Below are positions 35,241 through 46,745 of a stretch of 64,000 nucleotides of DNA, in pieces. The DNA comes from Ailurus styani (Eukaryota > Chordata > Mammalia > Carnivora > Ailuridae), in assembly GCA_002007465.1 (NCBI GenBank), contig LNAC01000278.1, positions 1,588,333-1,652,332 of the forward strand. Reading direction: 5' to 3'. A program made the translations under genes and the position numbers. The stretch's first letter is position 1, and every line of letters starts with the position of its first letter. The notes beneath the pieces were generated by a model. It searched no databases. It saw nothing but the letters and a program-made list of their open reading frames with translations, and was not told where the DNA came from.

Positions 35241-38225
35241 GCTAACTCATCACTGCGGCTTCTTTGATTTGACTTCCCGTGGATATACTGTGGCCATCTA
35301 GTGGCCTCAGGAATATGGTGCTGTTACCTAGGGAAGGTACTGCAGAAAACATCTTACATTAAGAAGAAGGGGATAAGAAGAATGAAATATACAGATGTGC
35401 TACTTAAAGGTTAGTGTTATTTTTCTCTTGCAGGTGTTGTATAAATAGTATCGGAGTGCATTTCACCACAGCAGGTAAATAACTCTTGCTGTGCCCTTTA
35501 ACCTGGTTTCTTATCTGCGTCTCCAAGCTTTATTTAATGTCCTGTTCATCTTTCGTCAACATTAGGTGCCCTATTTATTGTGAATCCCTTCTCAATGACA
35601 GGTAGGCTTACAAACAGGCGTGTTAATTTACCAACAACACTTGTTGATAGAAAGCTCATATGGCTTAGCTATTTCCCAGACTTAAGCTTCCCTTCTGCAT
35701 ACCAGTACTCCAAGGGGATCTTTGCTGGTTATATTTGTTTTGGAGTAAGTCAATGGACGACTTAAATGAACCTGAAAAAGTCTTACCACTTTGTAATACT
35801 TGGTGAATATTTACCTAGGGAACTGTGGAATGCCTGCGTCTTAACTTAGAAATTTCAAAGAATCTTTGAATCTCCCTTTCTGAACAGATGTTATACACGA
35901 AACAAAACCTCTTATGGTCAGTGTCCTCCATTAATTATGCCCTTTCTTTCCTGAATCTCTAACCACTCACTGACTCTCACCGTGTCTTTATCCTTAGCCT
36001 GTAATGCTCAAGTCTCACCCACTAAAAAATAAAAGCAGAATCAATAAAACCCTCCCTCAATCAGTGTGGCTCAGCATAACTCCTTTTAACTACCAGCCAG
36101 GCACAGCCCAACCACATGAAAATGGCACTCCGGTCTTTAACCACACCTTGATGCTTTTGCCAGAGTGTTTTTCCACTCCCAATCTATTTTATGCAGTTGG
36201 GCTATTTCATGAAGCCTTCTGGTGAGCACAAAACAAAGTTCTGTTTCAAGTGTTGAGAGGTGGTCATCTGAGCAGGTAGCCAGGGAGCCGAGTCTTGGTG
36301 GACTCTGAACACACGGAGGTTCCTCTCAGCGTGAAGAGGAAGCGTGGCCCTCTTGAAGCTACAGAAATAGATATTGACTGACACAGGCCTTGCCCTAGAA
36401 TGACACTGTCCTATGTATAAAGGATACCTCTATAATATACTGACCCAAAGAGTGTCTGAGTGTTTAAGAGCTTGGTTGAGTTTGTGCTGACCTGACTTGC
36501 TCCTGCAAAAGGAAACAGAGCCTTCCTCTGATAAAACTTGCAAATAAATGGGATGCATTAGGTTCCCTCTATCTTAGCCAGTTTTCCCTGTCAGCCACCA
36601 CCATATGGATCTGTAATAACTTTCAGAAAAGACCTAACAAACTTCCCAAGAAAGGAACTTTCAGATGCCTTCTCCCCATTTTGTTGCATTTCTACTTAGT
36701 CTCTCAGTCTGGTAGTCCCTCTCATCCTTCAGAAATATTCAACCACTTCCCACCAAAGGATACTTTTATCCCTTGGTTTCTTTTTCCATATCCCAGGGCC
36801 TCAGGCTTAATCTGAATGACCATTCTTTTTTCCCCCTCAGCCATTTGGGACTCCAGAGGATAATGGGCTTAAGTCTCATGACTAAGGATGAAAGTAAATC
36901 TCCCAATAGTTGTTCAGTCTTCCCACCACAACAGTCTCTGTGCCATCTAAAATATTAGCGCACATTGCAACAGCAATTATTTTCCTCAAAGACAATCCAA
37001 TCTAGTCCTTTCTCCATGAAATATTCCTTTTCTTAAAAGAATTTTGGCTTTATAGTATCAGAACAAAGATTGCTACTTTCTCTGCACCAACTTTGATTAG
37101 AATTTGTAAATTCCGGGTCTCTTTTTATGGGGATTTGGGATGGCAGGGAGTCGTATTTTCAGTTTAATCTGCCAAACAAAAGTGCCCAAAGTTTATGTTT
37201 TACTATTGCTGACTCATATCCCTTTTGCCATTCATATTTATTGATTTATCCACCCCCCACTGATATTGTAAAAAGGGGGGGTTTTGCCCCAACTCCAGCT
37301 GTGCCGAGGTGTTTTGGGTCCTTCATTTCCACACCCAGCTTGAATCCCTGATTCTCCAGTGAACAAGCCGTCTGTCCATGCAGAAGTGGTAATTACTAAC
37401 TATGAGACTAGAGGTAGGTAGAGGCACTGTCTCTGGAGGCCCCAAGACCCCATGACTATAGGGTGCAACCACCATATCCAAGAGTAGTTCTGAACTTTGG
37501 GACAACGTTACCAGCCTAACGTGCTAAGCACTCTGCTATTCCAGCTATTCAAGTTACACATTATGTATATGCTGGGCAGCTGGAACTGTGGGCCACCCTC
37601 GTCTCCAAACCTGATACCCCAACTTGGTCCCTGGGGGCTGGTTCTCATCTTAGTCCACTTGCAAGTGGAGCTAGTCATAAGTAGTTACCATCTTATCTCT
37701 TTTTTCCTAAAAACTCAGTGTTCTTAAAAGAGACTCGTCCATGTTTGCTGTCTCATTTTTCTTTGTTCATTTTCACTCCTTAATTTGATGCATTCTAGCT
37801 TCTGCTATAGTTATCTACCAGTAACCTCTAGATTTTCAAGTCCAAAGAGCATTTCTTTTTCTGGCCTCTCTTATCTTCTCTCAGGCAAGTCAAATTTTTT
37901 TCTCCCATTGACTTTCATTACTCCGTTTTCTTCTGATTCTCCTCACATCACTGTTATTCTGCCTTGATATTCTTCTTAGTTTTTCTTTCTCTTTCTAGTT
38001 CCCTTAAAATAAAAACCAAAAACAAAAACAACTTAAAATGTATTTAGAAAATGCTAGAAATAATAAAATGGAAACTTAGGGAGCCACCAGCTAGATTTTC
38101 TCTTTCTCGTATTCTTTTTTCATACCGCCATTCTCTTTCCCTCTAAGAAACAAAATCCTTATTTACCCCATTTTGGTCTTTGTATCTCTGAGGATTCTTA
38201 ACCTTGGGAATCTTTTTTTCTTACT
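35241..38225. other. No recognised feature
   Basis: About 3 kb with no clear repeat and no convincing gene. The several ORFs of 60-76 codons show no known domain. Confidence 0.4.
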
Positions 38226-38229
38226 TCTC

Positions 38230-38690
38230 ATGGCAGATGAACGGCTGCCCCATAACATCCATTCTCCTCCCTCTGGTGCACGTTTGCTCAGCCGGAGACT
38301 CCTTGTCCTCCTTTACAGCTGGGTATGATTTTGTGGGGACATTCTTGCCAACAGACTGTAACTAGAAGCAGTGAGTACAACTTTGGCCTTACCTTTGCAA
38401 AAGAAGACAGGTTGCCTTGCACTGCTTGCCATCTCCTTCTTGGATGTGTCCATGACCATTTGGAACCGTGGAGATGAGGAAGACATCCTAGGAGAGGGTG
38501 GGACAACAAGGAATCGGGCCCTGAATGACCTCATCGAACAGATTGGCCTGTCAGTCTTGGCCCAACTATTATGTGAGAGGGAAAGACACTTTTATCTTCT
38601 TTATTTTCATTTTTCATTTATTTACTTCCATTTTCACTGCTTTCTGGGGTCTCCATCACAGCGAGTTAGCCTTTACTCTAATACAAAAAT
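38230..38690 (+). mobile_element. Old LTR-like repeat
   Basis: ATGACCATTTGGAACCGTGG, TATGTGAGAGGGAAAGACAC and the end GGGGTCTCCATCACAGCGAG follow the order of an ancient MaLR/ERVL-type LTR. The 132-codon frame across it is not a gene. Confidence 0.45.
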
Positions 38691-39197
38691 TAATACCTGG
38701 AAATGGGGGACTTCTAACAGAGTCTTAAAACGTATAGCATTACCTAACTGGTCAGACCATTGGCAGTGAGGAACCAGCTCTTGCAGGCTGGAAAACTAGT
38801 GATTCTTGTAGTGCCATTGCAAGGTATTTGGTAGCAGTCTCACCTACTCAATTTGGAAGACTGATCATGTTTCTTGTATCACTGAATTTTAGAGGAAGCA
38901 TTTGGAAAGAACCAGAGTATGAATGTAATTGTTGCTCCTTGGCTAGTTTAGGAAGGTTTTTCAGGAAACAAAGGAGCTCACATAAGAAATGATGGGTTTG
39001 CAAGGAAAGATGGAAGAAAATAGAGTGTATAGAAAGTTGGGGCCTCATAGTGTTGGACAATCCAATTATTTGTATGGTCCAAACAGGAGAAGACTGTTTT
39101 TCAGACAGGTAAAGCCCGCCCATTAAGATTCCTCAGCCAAAGAGATCCAGCCTGGCTGCAAAGGTCAGATTAGCGGTGTTACCCTCACTTAGTTTTT

Positions 39198-39397
39198 TTT
39201 TTTTTTTAAAGATTTTATTTATTTATTTCACAGAGGGAGAGAAATCACCAGGAGGCAGAGAAGCAGGCAGAGAGAGAGGGGGAAACAGACTCCCCGCTGA
39301 GCAGGGAGCCCAATGCGGGCCTCGATCCCAGGACCCTGAGATCATGACCTGAGCCGAAAGCAGAGGCTTTAACCCACTGAGCCACCCAGGCGCCCCT
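39198..39397 (-). mobile_element. SINEC, young
   Basis: Full-length minus-strand copy with the duplication CCTCACTTAGTTTTT (39183-39197 and 39398-39412). Confidence 0.94.
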
Positions 39398-39412
39398 CCT
39401 CACTTAGTTTTT

Positions 39413-40300
39413 AAAGATTACCTCAAAGTAGCCACCATTAAAACAATGAGAAGAGGACAGAGTAAAGCATAGATACTAGAGAATAAGAAAGTTTAAGAGC
39501 TCAGTCCAGAAAAGAACTTTGGGTATGGTTTCTGTCACATGTAGCAGACTGGAGATGAGTAGCATAGAAACCTACAAAGATTTTGAGGAAATTGTACAGC
39601 TAAAGAAAGGAAATCTGACCTCCAACCTGCAAAAACCAATCATTGTGTCCTCAAGCCATTTTCAGGAAAGCATACTCTCCCAATTGTTACTTAAATTTTG
39701 AACCTGGAAGTTAATGGACAAGGAAGAACCTCCCAGGGGTACTGTGAGTATAACCAAACACATCCAGATAGGGTTAATCAGGGAATTTCTTCCATGGCCA
39801 GGGCAGGAATTTCTTTCTGGAAAGAAAACTATGAAGGACTACTGGTTGTTGCATGTTTCCCACTCTGTCCTTTTAGAAGTGGAAGTTTTTATTGTGGTTA
39901 ATTGTATTCCTGGTCCACCATTGCATATTGGATTGAGTGTGGGCATCAAGTAACTTGATTTTAGTTTATAATAATTGGACTATATGTAGCCACATCTAGA
40001 CATAACAGAGAAGGCTGTACTTTCCCCAGAGATACTGGACTTTGAGCTGGCCACAGAAACTGGATAGGCCCACAGATGGTCTCTTAGAGAGAGATGTCGA
40101 GAGATATGGGAAGAAGAGAGCACTCAAACAGTTGGGTAGTCTGAAAGATTGAGTGAATCTCTTTATCTTTGCCTTAATTCGTGCAGTCTTCCTGTAGGTT
40201 CTGATTTATTTATTCAAAAACCTACTACCTGCATATTGATAGCTCTCAAATTTGTATGTCCAACCAGGATTCTCTTATGTTCTAGACCTATATTATCCAA
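39413..40300. other. No recognised feature
   Basis: Intergenic sequence without a nameable repeat. The overlapping 67- and 79-codon frames at 39698-39953 have no known match. Confidence 0.4.
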
Positions 40301-40303
40301 ATA

Positions 40304-40616
40304 CAGTTAACCCCTGAACAATATGTGCAAGTCCACTTATATGTGAATTTTTTTTACAGTACAGTACTATAAATATATTTTTTCTTCCTTACAATTTTCT
40401 TAACATTTGTTCCCTCTATCTTACTTTATTATAAGAATACATTGTATAATACATATAAGGTACAAAATATGTGTTAATCGACTGTTTATTGGTAAGGCTT
40501 CCAGTCAACAACAGCCTATTAGTAGTTTAGTTTTTGGAGAATGAAAATTGATATGCAGATTTTTGACAGCCTGGGGATTGGTGTCCCTAACCCCCATGCT
40601 GTTCAAGTGTCAACTG
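40304..40616 (+). mobile_element. Tigger-type (Tc1/mariner) non-autonomous element
   Basis: A 313-base element starting CAGTTAACCCCTGAACAA and ending GCTGTTCAAGTGTCAACTG, so the ends are inverted repeats. TA lies on both sides (40302-40303 and 40617-40618), the mariner target duplication. The internal GTGTTAATCGACTGTTTAT block matches Tigger2-like elements. It carries no transposase. Confidence 0.8.
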
Positions 40617-40739
40617 TATTGCATACCTTTGCATGGATTGACCACACAGGAGAAATCTTAATCATAATACATCCGAGACTGAAGTTATTTTTACTTAAAC
40701 ATGTATCTACTCTATGAGAGATTGCAATTAATAGTCACA

Positions 40740-41149
40740 AACTCGGCCCACCCCCACCATACATGCCCTCTTGCACTGTGACTTTTCTGTTCTTCCCATT
40801 AAGGAGTGGACTCTGGATCTCCACCTCCTAGTATCTGGGCTTGCTTTGGGACTTGCTTTGATCAGTAAAATACAGCAGAAGTGATGATGTGGGAATGGTG
40901 AGCCCAGAGCTGAAGAAGCCTTTGCTATCACTCTCTTGGAAAGCTTCTGTCATCGTGTGAAGAAACACGGGCTAGCCTCTTTGAAGATGAGAGGCTGTGT
41001 GGAGAAAGGTGCCCAGCTGGTATCCAACATCAACCACCAGTATGACTGCCAATGTAACTTACAAGGCCCAGTAGCTCCCCTGTTCCATAATTATTCAGAA
41101 TCTCAGGAGATTCTTTTTTTTTTTTTAAAGATTTTTTATTTATTTATTT

Positions 41150-41185
<36 letters not shown>

Positions 41186-41640
41186 AGATCACAAGTAGGG
41201 AGAGAGGCAGGCAGAGAGAGAGGAGGAAGCAGGCTCCCTGCCGAGCAGAGAGCCCGATGTGGGCCTCGATCCCAGGACCCTGGGATCATGACCTGAGCCG
41301 AAGGCAGCAGCTTTAACCCACTGAGCCACCTAGGCGCCCAATCTCAGGAGATTCTTAAGGAGACAGGAATAGCAGAACAATAAACTCAGCACATGTTGCA
41401 TGCCCGTGAAGCTGGCCTTGACCCTAGAAAAACCGTCCTGGACCATCGAGCTCCTGCCAAGCTGCCACAACTGACTGTCACCAGATGTGTGAGCCCAGGC
41501 AAAACCAGCAAGTTTCTCAGACAAGTCCAGCCCAAATTGTTGACCCACAGCATTGTTAGCTAATAAATGATTATTATTTTAAGCCATGAAGTTTTGTGAT
41601 AGTTTGTTTTAGGCAGCAATGACTAAGACATCTTTACTTA
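40740..41640 (+). mobile_element. MaLR-type LTR split by a SINEC
   Basis: The right part has CCAGCCCAAATTGTTGACCC, AGCTAATAAATGATTATTAT and TTAAGCCATGAAGTTTTGTG, the usual MLT1-like 3' end. A SINEC at 41116-41339 interrupts it. The left limit is approximate. Confidence 0.55.
41116..41339 (-). mobile_element. SINEC, young, with (AG)n
   Basis: Minus-strand full-length copy flanked by a perfect 17-base duplication, AATCTCAGGAGATTCTT (41099-41115 and 41340-41356). It contains an (AG)n run at 41153-41182. Confidence 0.95.
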
Positions 41641-41769
41641 ATGATCTCCCATCTGGGATGATTAAAGTCCAAATCATTCAACCTCACCCATACTTTTCAT
41701 GTCTCCTGCAAGGCCTGAGGAGCTCTCTTTTACCTCCCTGTGTATTCTCTTGTGCCTAGGAGTGCAGGT

Positions 41770-41960
41770 TGTGGAGTCAGAGTGTGTAGGTGTAAATCCT
41801 AGGTTCCCCCGTTGCTAATTATGTGACCTTGGACACCTTATTTTACCTCTTTGTTCCTCTGCTTCCGTCTCCATAAAACAGAGCTAACTGTATCTTCCAC
41901 ATTAGGGTCCGTGCAGGTTGAATGAGGTCATACATAAACAGGGCCGAGCACAGTGACCAC
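41770..41960 (+). mobile_element. MIR SINE
   Basis: GAGTCAGAGTGTGTAGGTGT, TGCTAATTATGTGACCTTGG and TTGAATGAGGTCATACATAA match MIR order on the plus strand. Confidence 0.65.
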
Positions 41961-42875
41961 GCTCGAGAAGTGTCCGTGAATATGATGGCCTTGAATGCAG
42001 CCACACTGTCCATGAGGTTCAGGATGAGACACGCAGGAGCGCTGCAGAAGACTTCGGGTCTTGGGCAGGAACAGCACTCACAGAGGGAAGCAGATGTGGT
42101 CCCCAAGGAACTGGAAAGTAGTATGAGCTCAGAAATTCGAGCTTGGCAGTCAGACTTTCCTCCCTTCCGTCTCAGCTCTGCCATTTTCTTTCACAAGTTA
42201 CTTACTCCCTTTAGGTCTTCTTTTTGTCAACTGTAGAGTGGAAATAATAAAAGGAAATCTCTGAGAACATCATTGTGAGGCTAGCCTGAGGACCGAATGA
42301 TTAAGTCCTGTAGGCTTGGCTCACGGAGGAAACCCCGTGAGCCTGGCATATAGAGTATGCTCCCTACACGATATCTGAAATGTCTGTATTGGTCAGAAAG
42401 GCAAGTCAAGATGTCTCCGCAAGGAAAGTTACCAGATGAAAGTACACCACATACAAGACTGGAAACAGGACGTGAGATAAAAGATCAGATGCCAGGGAGA
42501 AGGTGACTAGAGTAAGTTTGGAAGCCAAGGCAGGAGTGAAACCCTCTATGACTTAAGTTCCTGCCTCCGAAAGTGTGGACTGTGTAATGTCTATTTCCTA
42601 AACCTCTTTGCAGGCTATAGCAGCAGAGCAGAAAATGCTTTAGGAGCAGATTTGGGATTAGAGGGAACAGTTTGTTCAAACAAATCTAAGTTTATGTGTC
42701 ACCAATTAGCCTTTGAGGGCCCCCCTTCATTTTTAGGTTGGTTCTTATCTTTTCTTACCTCATCAGTCAAGAATCCAGGAGTACCTTAGAATACAATGAG
42801 TGGCAGACCAGTTTCCTCTCCTCAAAGAGCTTCAAACTAACAGGACATTCAGACAATTAAACCAACAACTTCAAC
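41961..42875. other. No recognised feature
   Basis: Intergenic sequence. Two overlapping antisense frames of 104-113 codons show no known domain. Confidence 0.4.
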
Positions 42876-42879
42876 ACTT

Positions 42880-43180
42880 TGTGAGAATTTAGGAATCAAG
42901 GAAATCTTCCTGGAGGAAGTTAGACTTAATGTGAAACTTGAAATTTAGATGAGTAGCAATCAGCTAATCAGGGGGTGGGGGAAGAGAGGAAGACTCCAGG
43001 CCAAGGAACAGCATATGTAAATGCATGGAAGGAAGAGAGAACCAGGAACCTGGGAAATTTAAAGCAGTTCAGTAGTGCTGAAAATTGAGTTTGAAGCCAG
43101 AAATGGCCAGAGGAGATAACAGTATATTTACTTTGTTAAGGAATTTGGATTTTATCCTAAGGTAAATGGGAAGACAAACT
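42880..43180 (-). repeat. Old LINE 3' end, reverse
   Basis: AATCTTCCTGGAGGAAGTTA, CCAAGGAACAGCATATGTAA and GAATTTGGATTTTATCC read as the reverse of a common old LINE 3' end. Confidence 0.45.
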
Positions 43181-43372
43181 CTTTTGGGAAGGCGACTCTA
43201 TGATGTGGAGAACAGAAGGGACAGGACAGAAGGTCCACCACCTGATTTTGTAAAAATGTTTTACTGGAACAAAACCAAACCCATTCATTTACATATTGTC
43301 TATAACCGCTTCCAGGCCTTCAGTGCAGAGTGGAATAACTGTCTAACTGGCCCTTTAAGGAAATGTCTGCTG

Positions 43373-43532
43373 GGGCTTCTGGGTGGCTCAGTCAATTAAG
43401 TTTCCCCGCTCTGATTTCGGCTTAGGTCAGGATCTTGGGGTCCTGGGATCGAGCTCCGGGTCAGGCTCTGCGCTGAGCATAGAACCAGCTTAACATTCTC
43501 TCTCTCTTCCCCGCCCCCCTCCCCCGCCCCCA
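43373..43532 (+). mobile_element. SINEC copy cut by the gap
   Basis: Has the SINEC head (TTCTGGGTGGCTCAGTCAAT), the tRNA-derived GATCGAGCTC region and a CT-rich part that passes into the minisatellite. Its A-rich tail is lost or lies in the gap; the TTTAATTAATTAATCAAAAGG stretch near 43726 may be the remains. Confidence 0.75.
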
Positions 43533-43704
43533 NNNNNNNNNNNNNNNNNNNNNNNNNNNNNNNNNNNNNNNNNNNNNNNNNNNNNNNNNNNNNNNNNNNN
43601 NNNNNNNNNNNNNNNNNNNNNNNNNNNNNNNNNNNNNNNNNNNNNNNNNNNNNNNNNNNNNNNNNNNNNNNNNNNNNNNNNNNCGCCCCCCTCCCCCGCC
43701 CCCA
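43512..43704 (+). repeat. C-rich minisatellite around the gap
   Basis: The unit has the pattern CGC6TC5GC5A, seen once on each side of the Ns. It grows out of the CT-rich part of a SINEC copy starting near 43373. The minus strand is G-rich with runs of five or six Gs, which favours G-quadruplex formation and sequencing failure. Confidence 0.7.
43533..43683. other. Assembly gap, 151 Ns
   Basis: The gap interrupts a C-rich minisatellite. The 21 bases before it (43512-43532) and the 21 bases after it (43684-43704) are identical, so the true repeat length is unknown. Confidence 1.
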
Positions 43705-43739
43705 GCCCTGGCTTGTTTTCTTTTTCTTTAATTAATTAA

Positions 43740-45115
43740 TCAAAAGGAAGAAAAAAAGAGAAAGAAAATGTTTGCTGATCCCAAAGAGACTGTGGCAGTA
43801 ACTGGGTAAGACAGTGGTGGTCACCTTTGAGGAAGGCAATAGGTATGTTGGTGCCAAATCATTAATGACACTGAAGAAATCATTACCCAGGCATCAGCTG
43901 AGAGCATTTGGTTTGCTTTTTAATGAGTTAAGATTGGTTCAAGCCCCTGTTACACAACTTTTAAATAAAGCACAGTACCTGCTGTTATGTTCTGCCAATT
44001 TCCCAGATGTCTATGATTTAGCATTACCTTGGGCCCTGCTCCTACTGTTGGGTTCAGTTATGGACTGTGTTGTTGTTCTGGGTGTGCTGTCTTCATTCTG
44101 CTCCTTTTGTCTTCTAGCAGTGGTACTTGGCTTCATGATTTCTTCACTTACCCCTCCCCGCCAGCCCACTCCCATTCTGTAGGTGTTTGTGGGGAGGTGT
44201 GGGGGCTTGGGGATTATGGACGGCTTACTAAAGATTTGGAAGATGCGAGGGGAGTCAAAAATATGCAAATAAGATAGAGCATTATATATTTTCAAAAGTA
44301 TTTTAGGTATACGATGAAGTTCCTCTGTCTTCCATCTCTTTTCTCTTTCTCTTCTCTTTTCTTACCATTTATTCCATACCCCCAGGTGCATTTCTGAAGT
44401 AGAACATTCTGTCTTTTATGATCCTATCTCTTGCTCGTCTCTTCAATCATACCGTCTACTCACAATGACTCATTAAGGTGTTTTCCTCTGAAAAGAATTC
44501 TAGCACCAGCTGTTGAGAAAATTGGTTTAACTTCACTATAGGAGCAAGGTGTCTTCGAATCAGGGTACTGAGAATAGGTTTGGATCAAACAGGTGTAATC
44601 TGACATGTCCAGCTAGAACAGCCAGGAAAGGAAGTAGTCCAAGGTGGGGGAGGAGGGTAGGTAACCAAGTAGGGAAACCAAGATCATTACTACAGGAGTA
44701 GTGTAAATATCAGACGTTAGGAAAGAGCGAGGTTGTAAATAAGAGAGGAGGCCGGGCAACAAGGATAAGGAAATCAACCAAAATAACTATATTGTAGACT
44801 GATGCCTCCTTGTGAAAAGAGATTGTCTTAACTATTTTTAGATATGTACCACTTAATACAGTGCTAGACACAAATGGTAGGGACGCAAAAAAATGTTTGA
44901 TAAACTGAACCCTTAACCTCATGCCATTCCTGAAATCTGGTCCTTTTTGTGCTCCTGGGACTTTGTTGTCTAAATCAGTCCACTATGTCTGAACAGATCA
45001 ATCTACTATGTCTGAACAAGTTAAACAACCTAGATAAAAGTATTTAACATGTTCTTCCTTCAAGAAGACCTAAACTATATTTCAGTGTATTTGCATCACA
45101 ACAAAAGTGGCAATA
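43740..45115. other. No recognised feature
   Basis: Includes a hydrophobic 122-codon frame (43814-44182) that I do not recognise, and a 23-base tandem duplication at 44981-45018. Confidence 0.4.
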
Positions 45116-45119
45116 AACA

Positions 45120-45335
45120 ACTCAATACTACCACCATCATTTATTGAATGCTTATTAGACCTGGAGTACCTTAGCAGGTGCTCACCTACCTTCTTTCATT
45201 TAAGCTTCGTGGTGACCCTATTATTATATTCATTTGACAGATGAGGAGGCTCTGGCTCAAAGAGGTTCTCTTTCGTGAGGTTATGATAAGTGGCAGGGTG
45301 TTGGAGTTCAAAATTCTTGATCTCAATAATATTAG
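45120..45335 (-). mobile_element. MIR SINE
   Basis: TTTATTGAATGCTTATTAGA, GACAGATGAGGAGGCTCTGG and ATGATAAGTGGCAGGGTG in reverse MIR order. Confidence 0.65.
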
Positions 45336-45504
45336 TCTTTGCTGTCTCATAACTGTTTGCCTTGCCTCCAGTTTCTAAACCTTTGATCTCATTCCCTTGC
45401 TTAAAATCTGTCATATCCTCCTGACTGGGTCTGCAATAGTTAGTATGGTGTAATATGGTGTAATCTCTTTTTCACAGTCCCTGCCTACTTTACTGGCTTT
45501 GTCT

Positions 45505-45693
45505 TTTTTTTTTTTTAAGATTTTATTTATTTATTTGAGAGTGAGCATGAGTGAGAGAGCACAAGCAGAGGGAGCAGCAGGGAGAAGCAGACTCCCCACA
45601 GAGCAGGGAGCCCAATGTGGAGCTCAATCTCAGGACCCTGAGATCCTGACCTGAGCTGAAGGTGGTTCACTGACTCAACCACCCATGTTCCCC
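45505..45693 (-). mobile_element. SINEC, older
   Basis: Minus-strand copy with AAGATTTTATTTATTTATTT at the left and AACCACCCATGTTCCCCC at the right; more diverged than the young copies. Flanks TGGCTTTGTC and TGGCTTTAAC are partly alike. Confidence 0.85.
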
Positions 45694-45969
45694 CAGTGGC
45701 TTTAACTTTGACTGCTGTTTCCATAAATACATATTGAGTTCCAAACATCTCTGGTTCCTGGAGCCATACTAAGCTCCTCCATGCTTCCAGGGTTTTGTAT
45801 GTTCTCCCTTTTTCTGGAGTATTCTTCCTTCCCATCTGCCTGACCTTTAAAACCAGGGACGCTATTTCTAATCAGTTTCTCTGGGAGATCTCCTCATCTC
45901 TCTAGGTTTTGATTCTTCAATTAGTAAATTGAGGTGATATTTCCTATCCTTTGCAAAGAGGTTATCTGG

Positions 45970-46120
45970 CAGTAATTATGGCTTTGCCACTCACTGGCTA
46001 TATCATCTTAGGAAAGTTACTTGATTTCTCTAAGATTGTTTTCTTCATAAAACAATGACACTTAAAACAGCACCTGACACATAGTAAGTGCTCAGTTAGA
46101 GTGAGCTATTATTGTATGGC
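45970..46120 (+). mobile_element. MIR SINE
   Basis: GCTTTGCCACTCACTGGCTA, TTAGGAAAGTTACTTGATTT and CAGCACCTGACACATAGTAA are classic MIR landmarks. Confidence 0.75.
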
Positions 46121-46194
46121 TCTTATGTGAGTTAAATAAGGTTAACATACATGACGATCTAGCGTGATACTTGTTAACACATTGTGGTTAGTGA

Positions 46195-46460
46195 TTTCCT
46201 ACTCATCCTTCAAGATTCAGCTTACATTCCCCTTGATAATGCTTTTCTGTAAGCATTCTGTACATTCCACACATGGTTAGCTATGTTGTCAATTGTGCTC
46301 ACTTACTTTTATTTTCATTTATTGTAATTATTGACCTAGGTTCTCATCTCCTTGGCTAGCCTGGACTCCTTGATTACAGGGACTATTTTATTGTCCACCC
46401 AAACCTAGCATGAATAGGTATTTTATGCACATTGGTTGATTGATTGAATGAATACATTCA
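46195..46460 (+). repeat. Old LINE 3' end
   Basis: ATCCTTCAAGATTCAGCTTA, then GGACTCCTTGATTACAGGGA and a TTGATTGATTGAATGAATA end. Confidence 0.45.
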
Positions 46461-46534
46461 TTAGGAAACAAGAAAGGGTCTCAAGAAACTTCTAGTTAGG
46501 GGTAACACTACTCTTGGTACTAGTACTACTATGT

Positions 46535-46745
46535 CATGTTTATTGAGTATCATGTAGTCAACATTGTCCTGAGTGCTTGGTGCTCCTTAACTCACTTAAT
46601 TCTCACAAGAGCAGTATTAGGTAAGCATTATCCTCATTAAGATTTTTGTTTTAATTATGAAATCTTATTTTATAAGAGACGTAACTGAGGCTCAGGGAAG
46701 TGGAGTAACATACTCAAAGTCACACAGCTAGTGAGAGGTGTAGAA
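46535..46745 (-). mobile_element. MIR SINE
   Basis: TTAATTCTCACAAGAGCAGT, TAACTGAGGCTCAGGGAAGT and AAAGTCACACAGCTAGTGAG in reverse MIR order. Confidence 0.75.

Noticed and set aside
35285..35315. CCATCTAGTGGCCTC as a CTCF site
   Set aside because: It only partly fits the CTCF core, and similar strings are common in old repeats. Not enough to list as a feature.
43814..44182. Hydrophobic 122-codon frame that looks like a membrane protein
   Set aside because: T-rich DNA gives Leu/Phe/Val-rich translations by chance. There is no homology I recognise and no gene structure.
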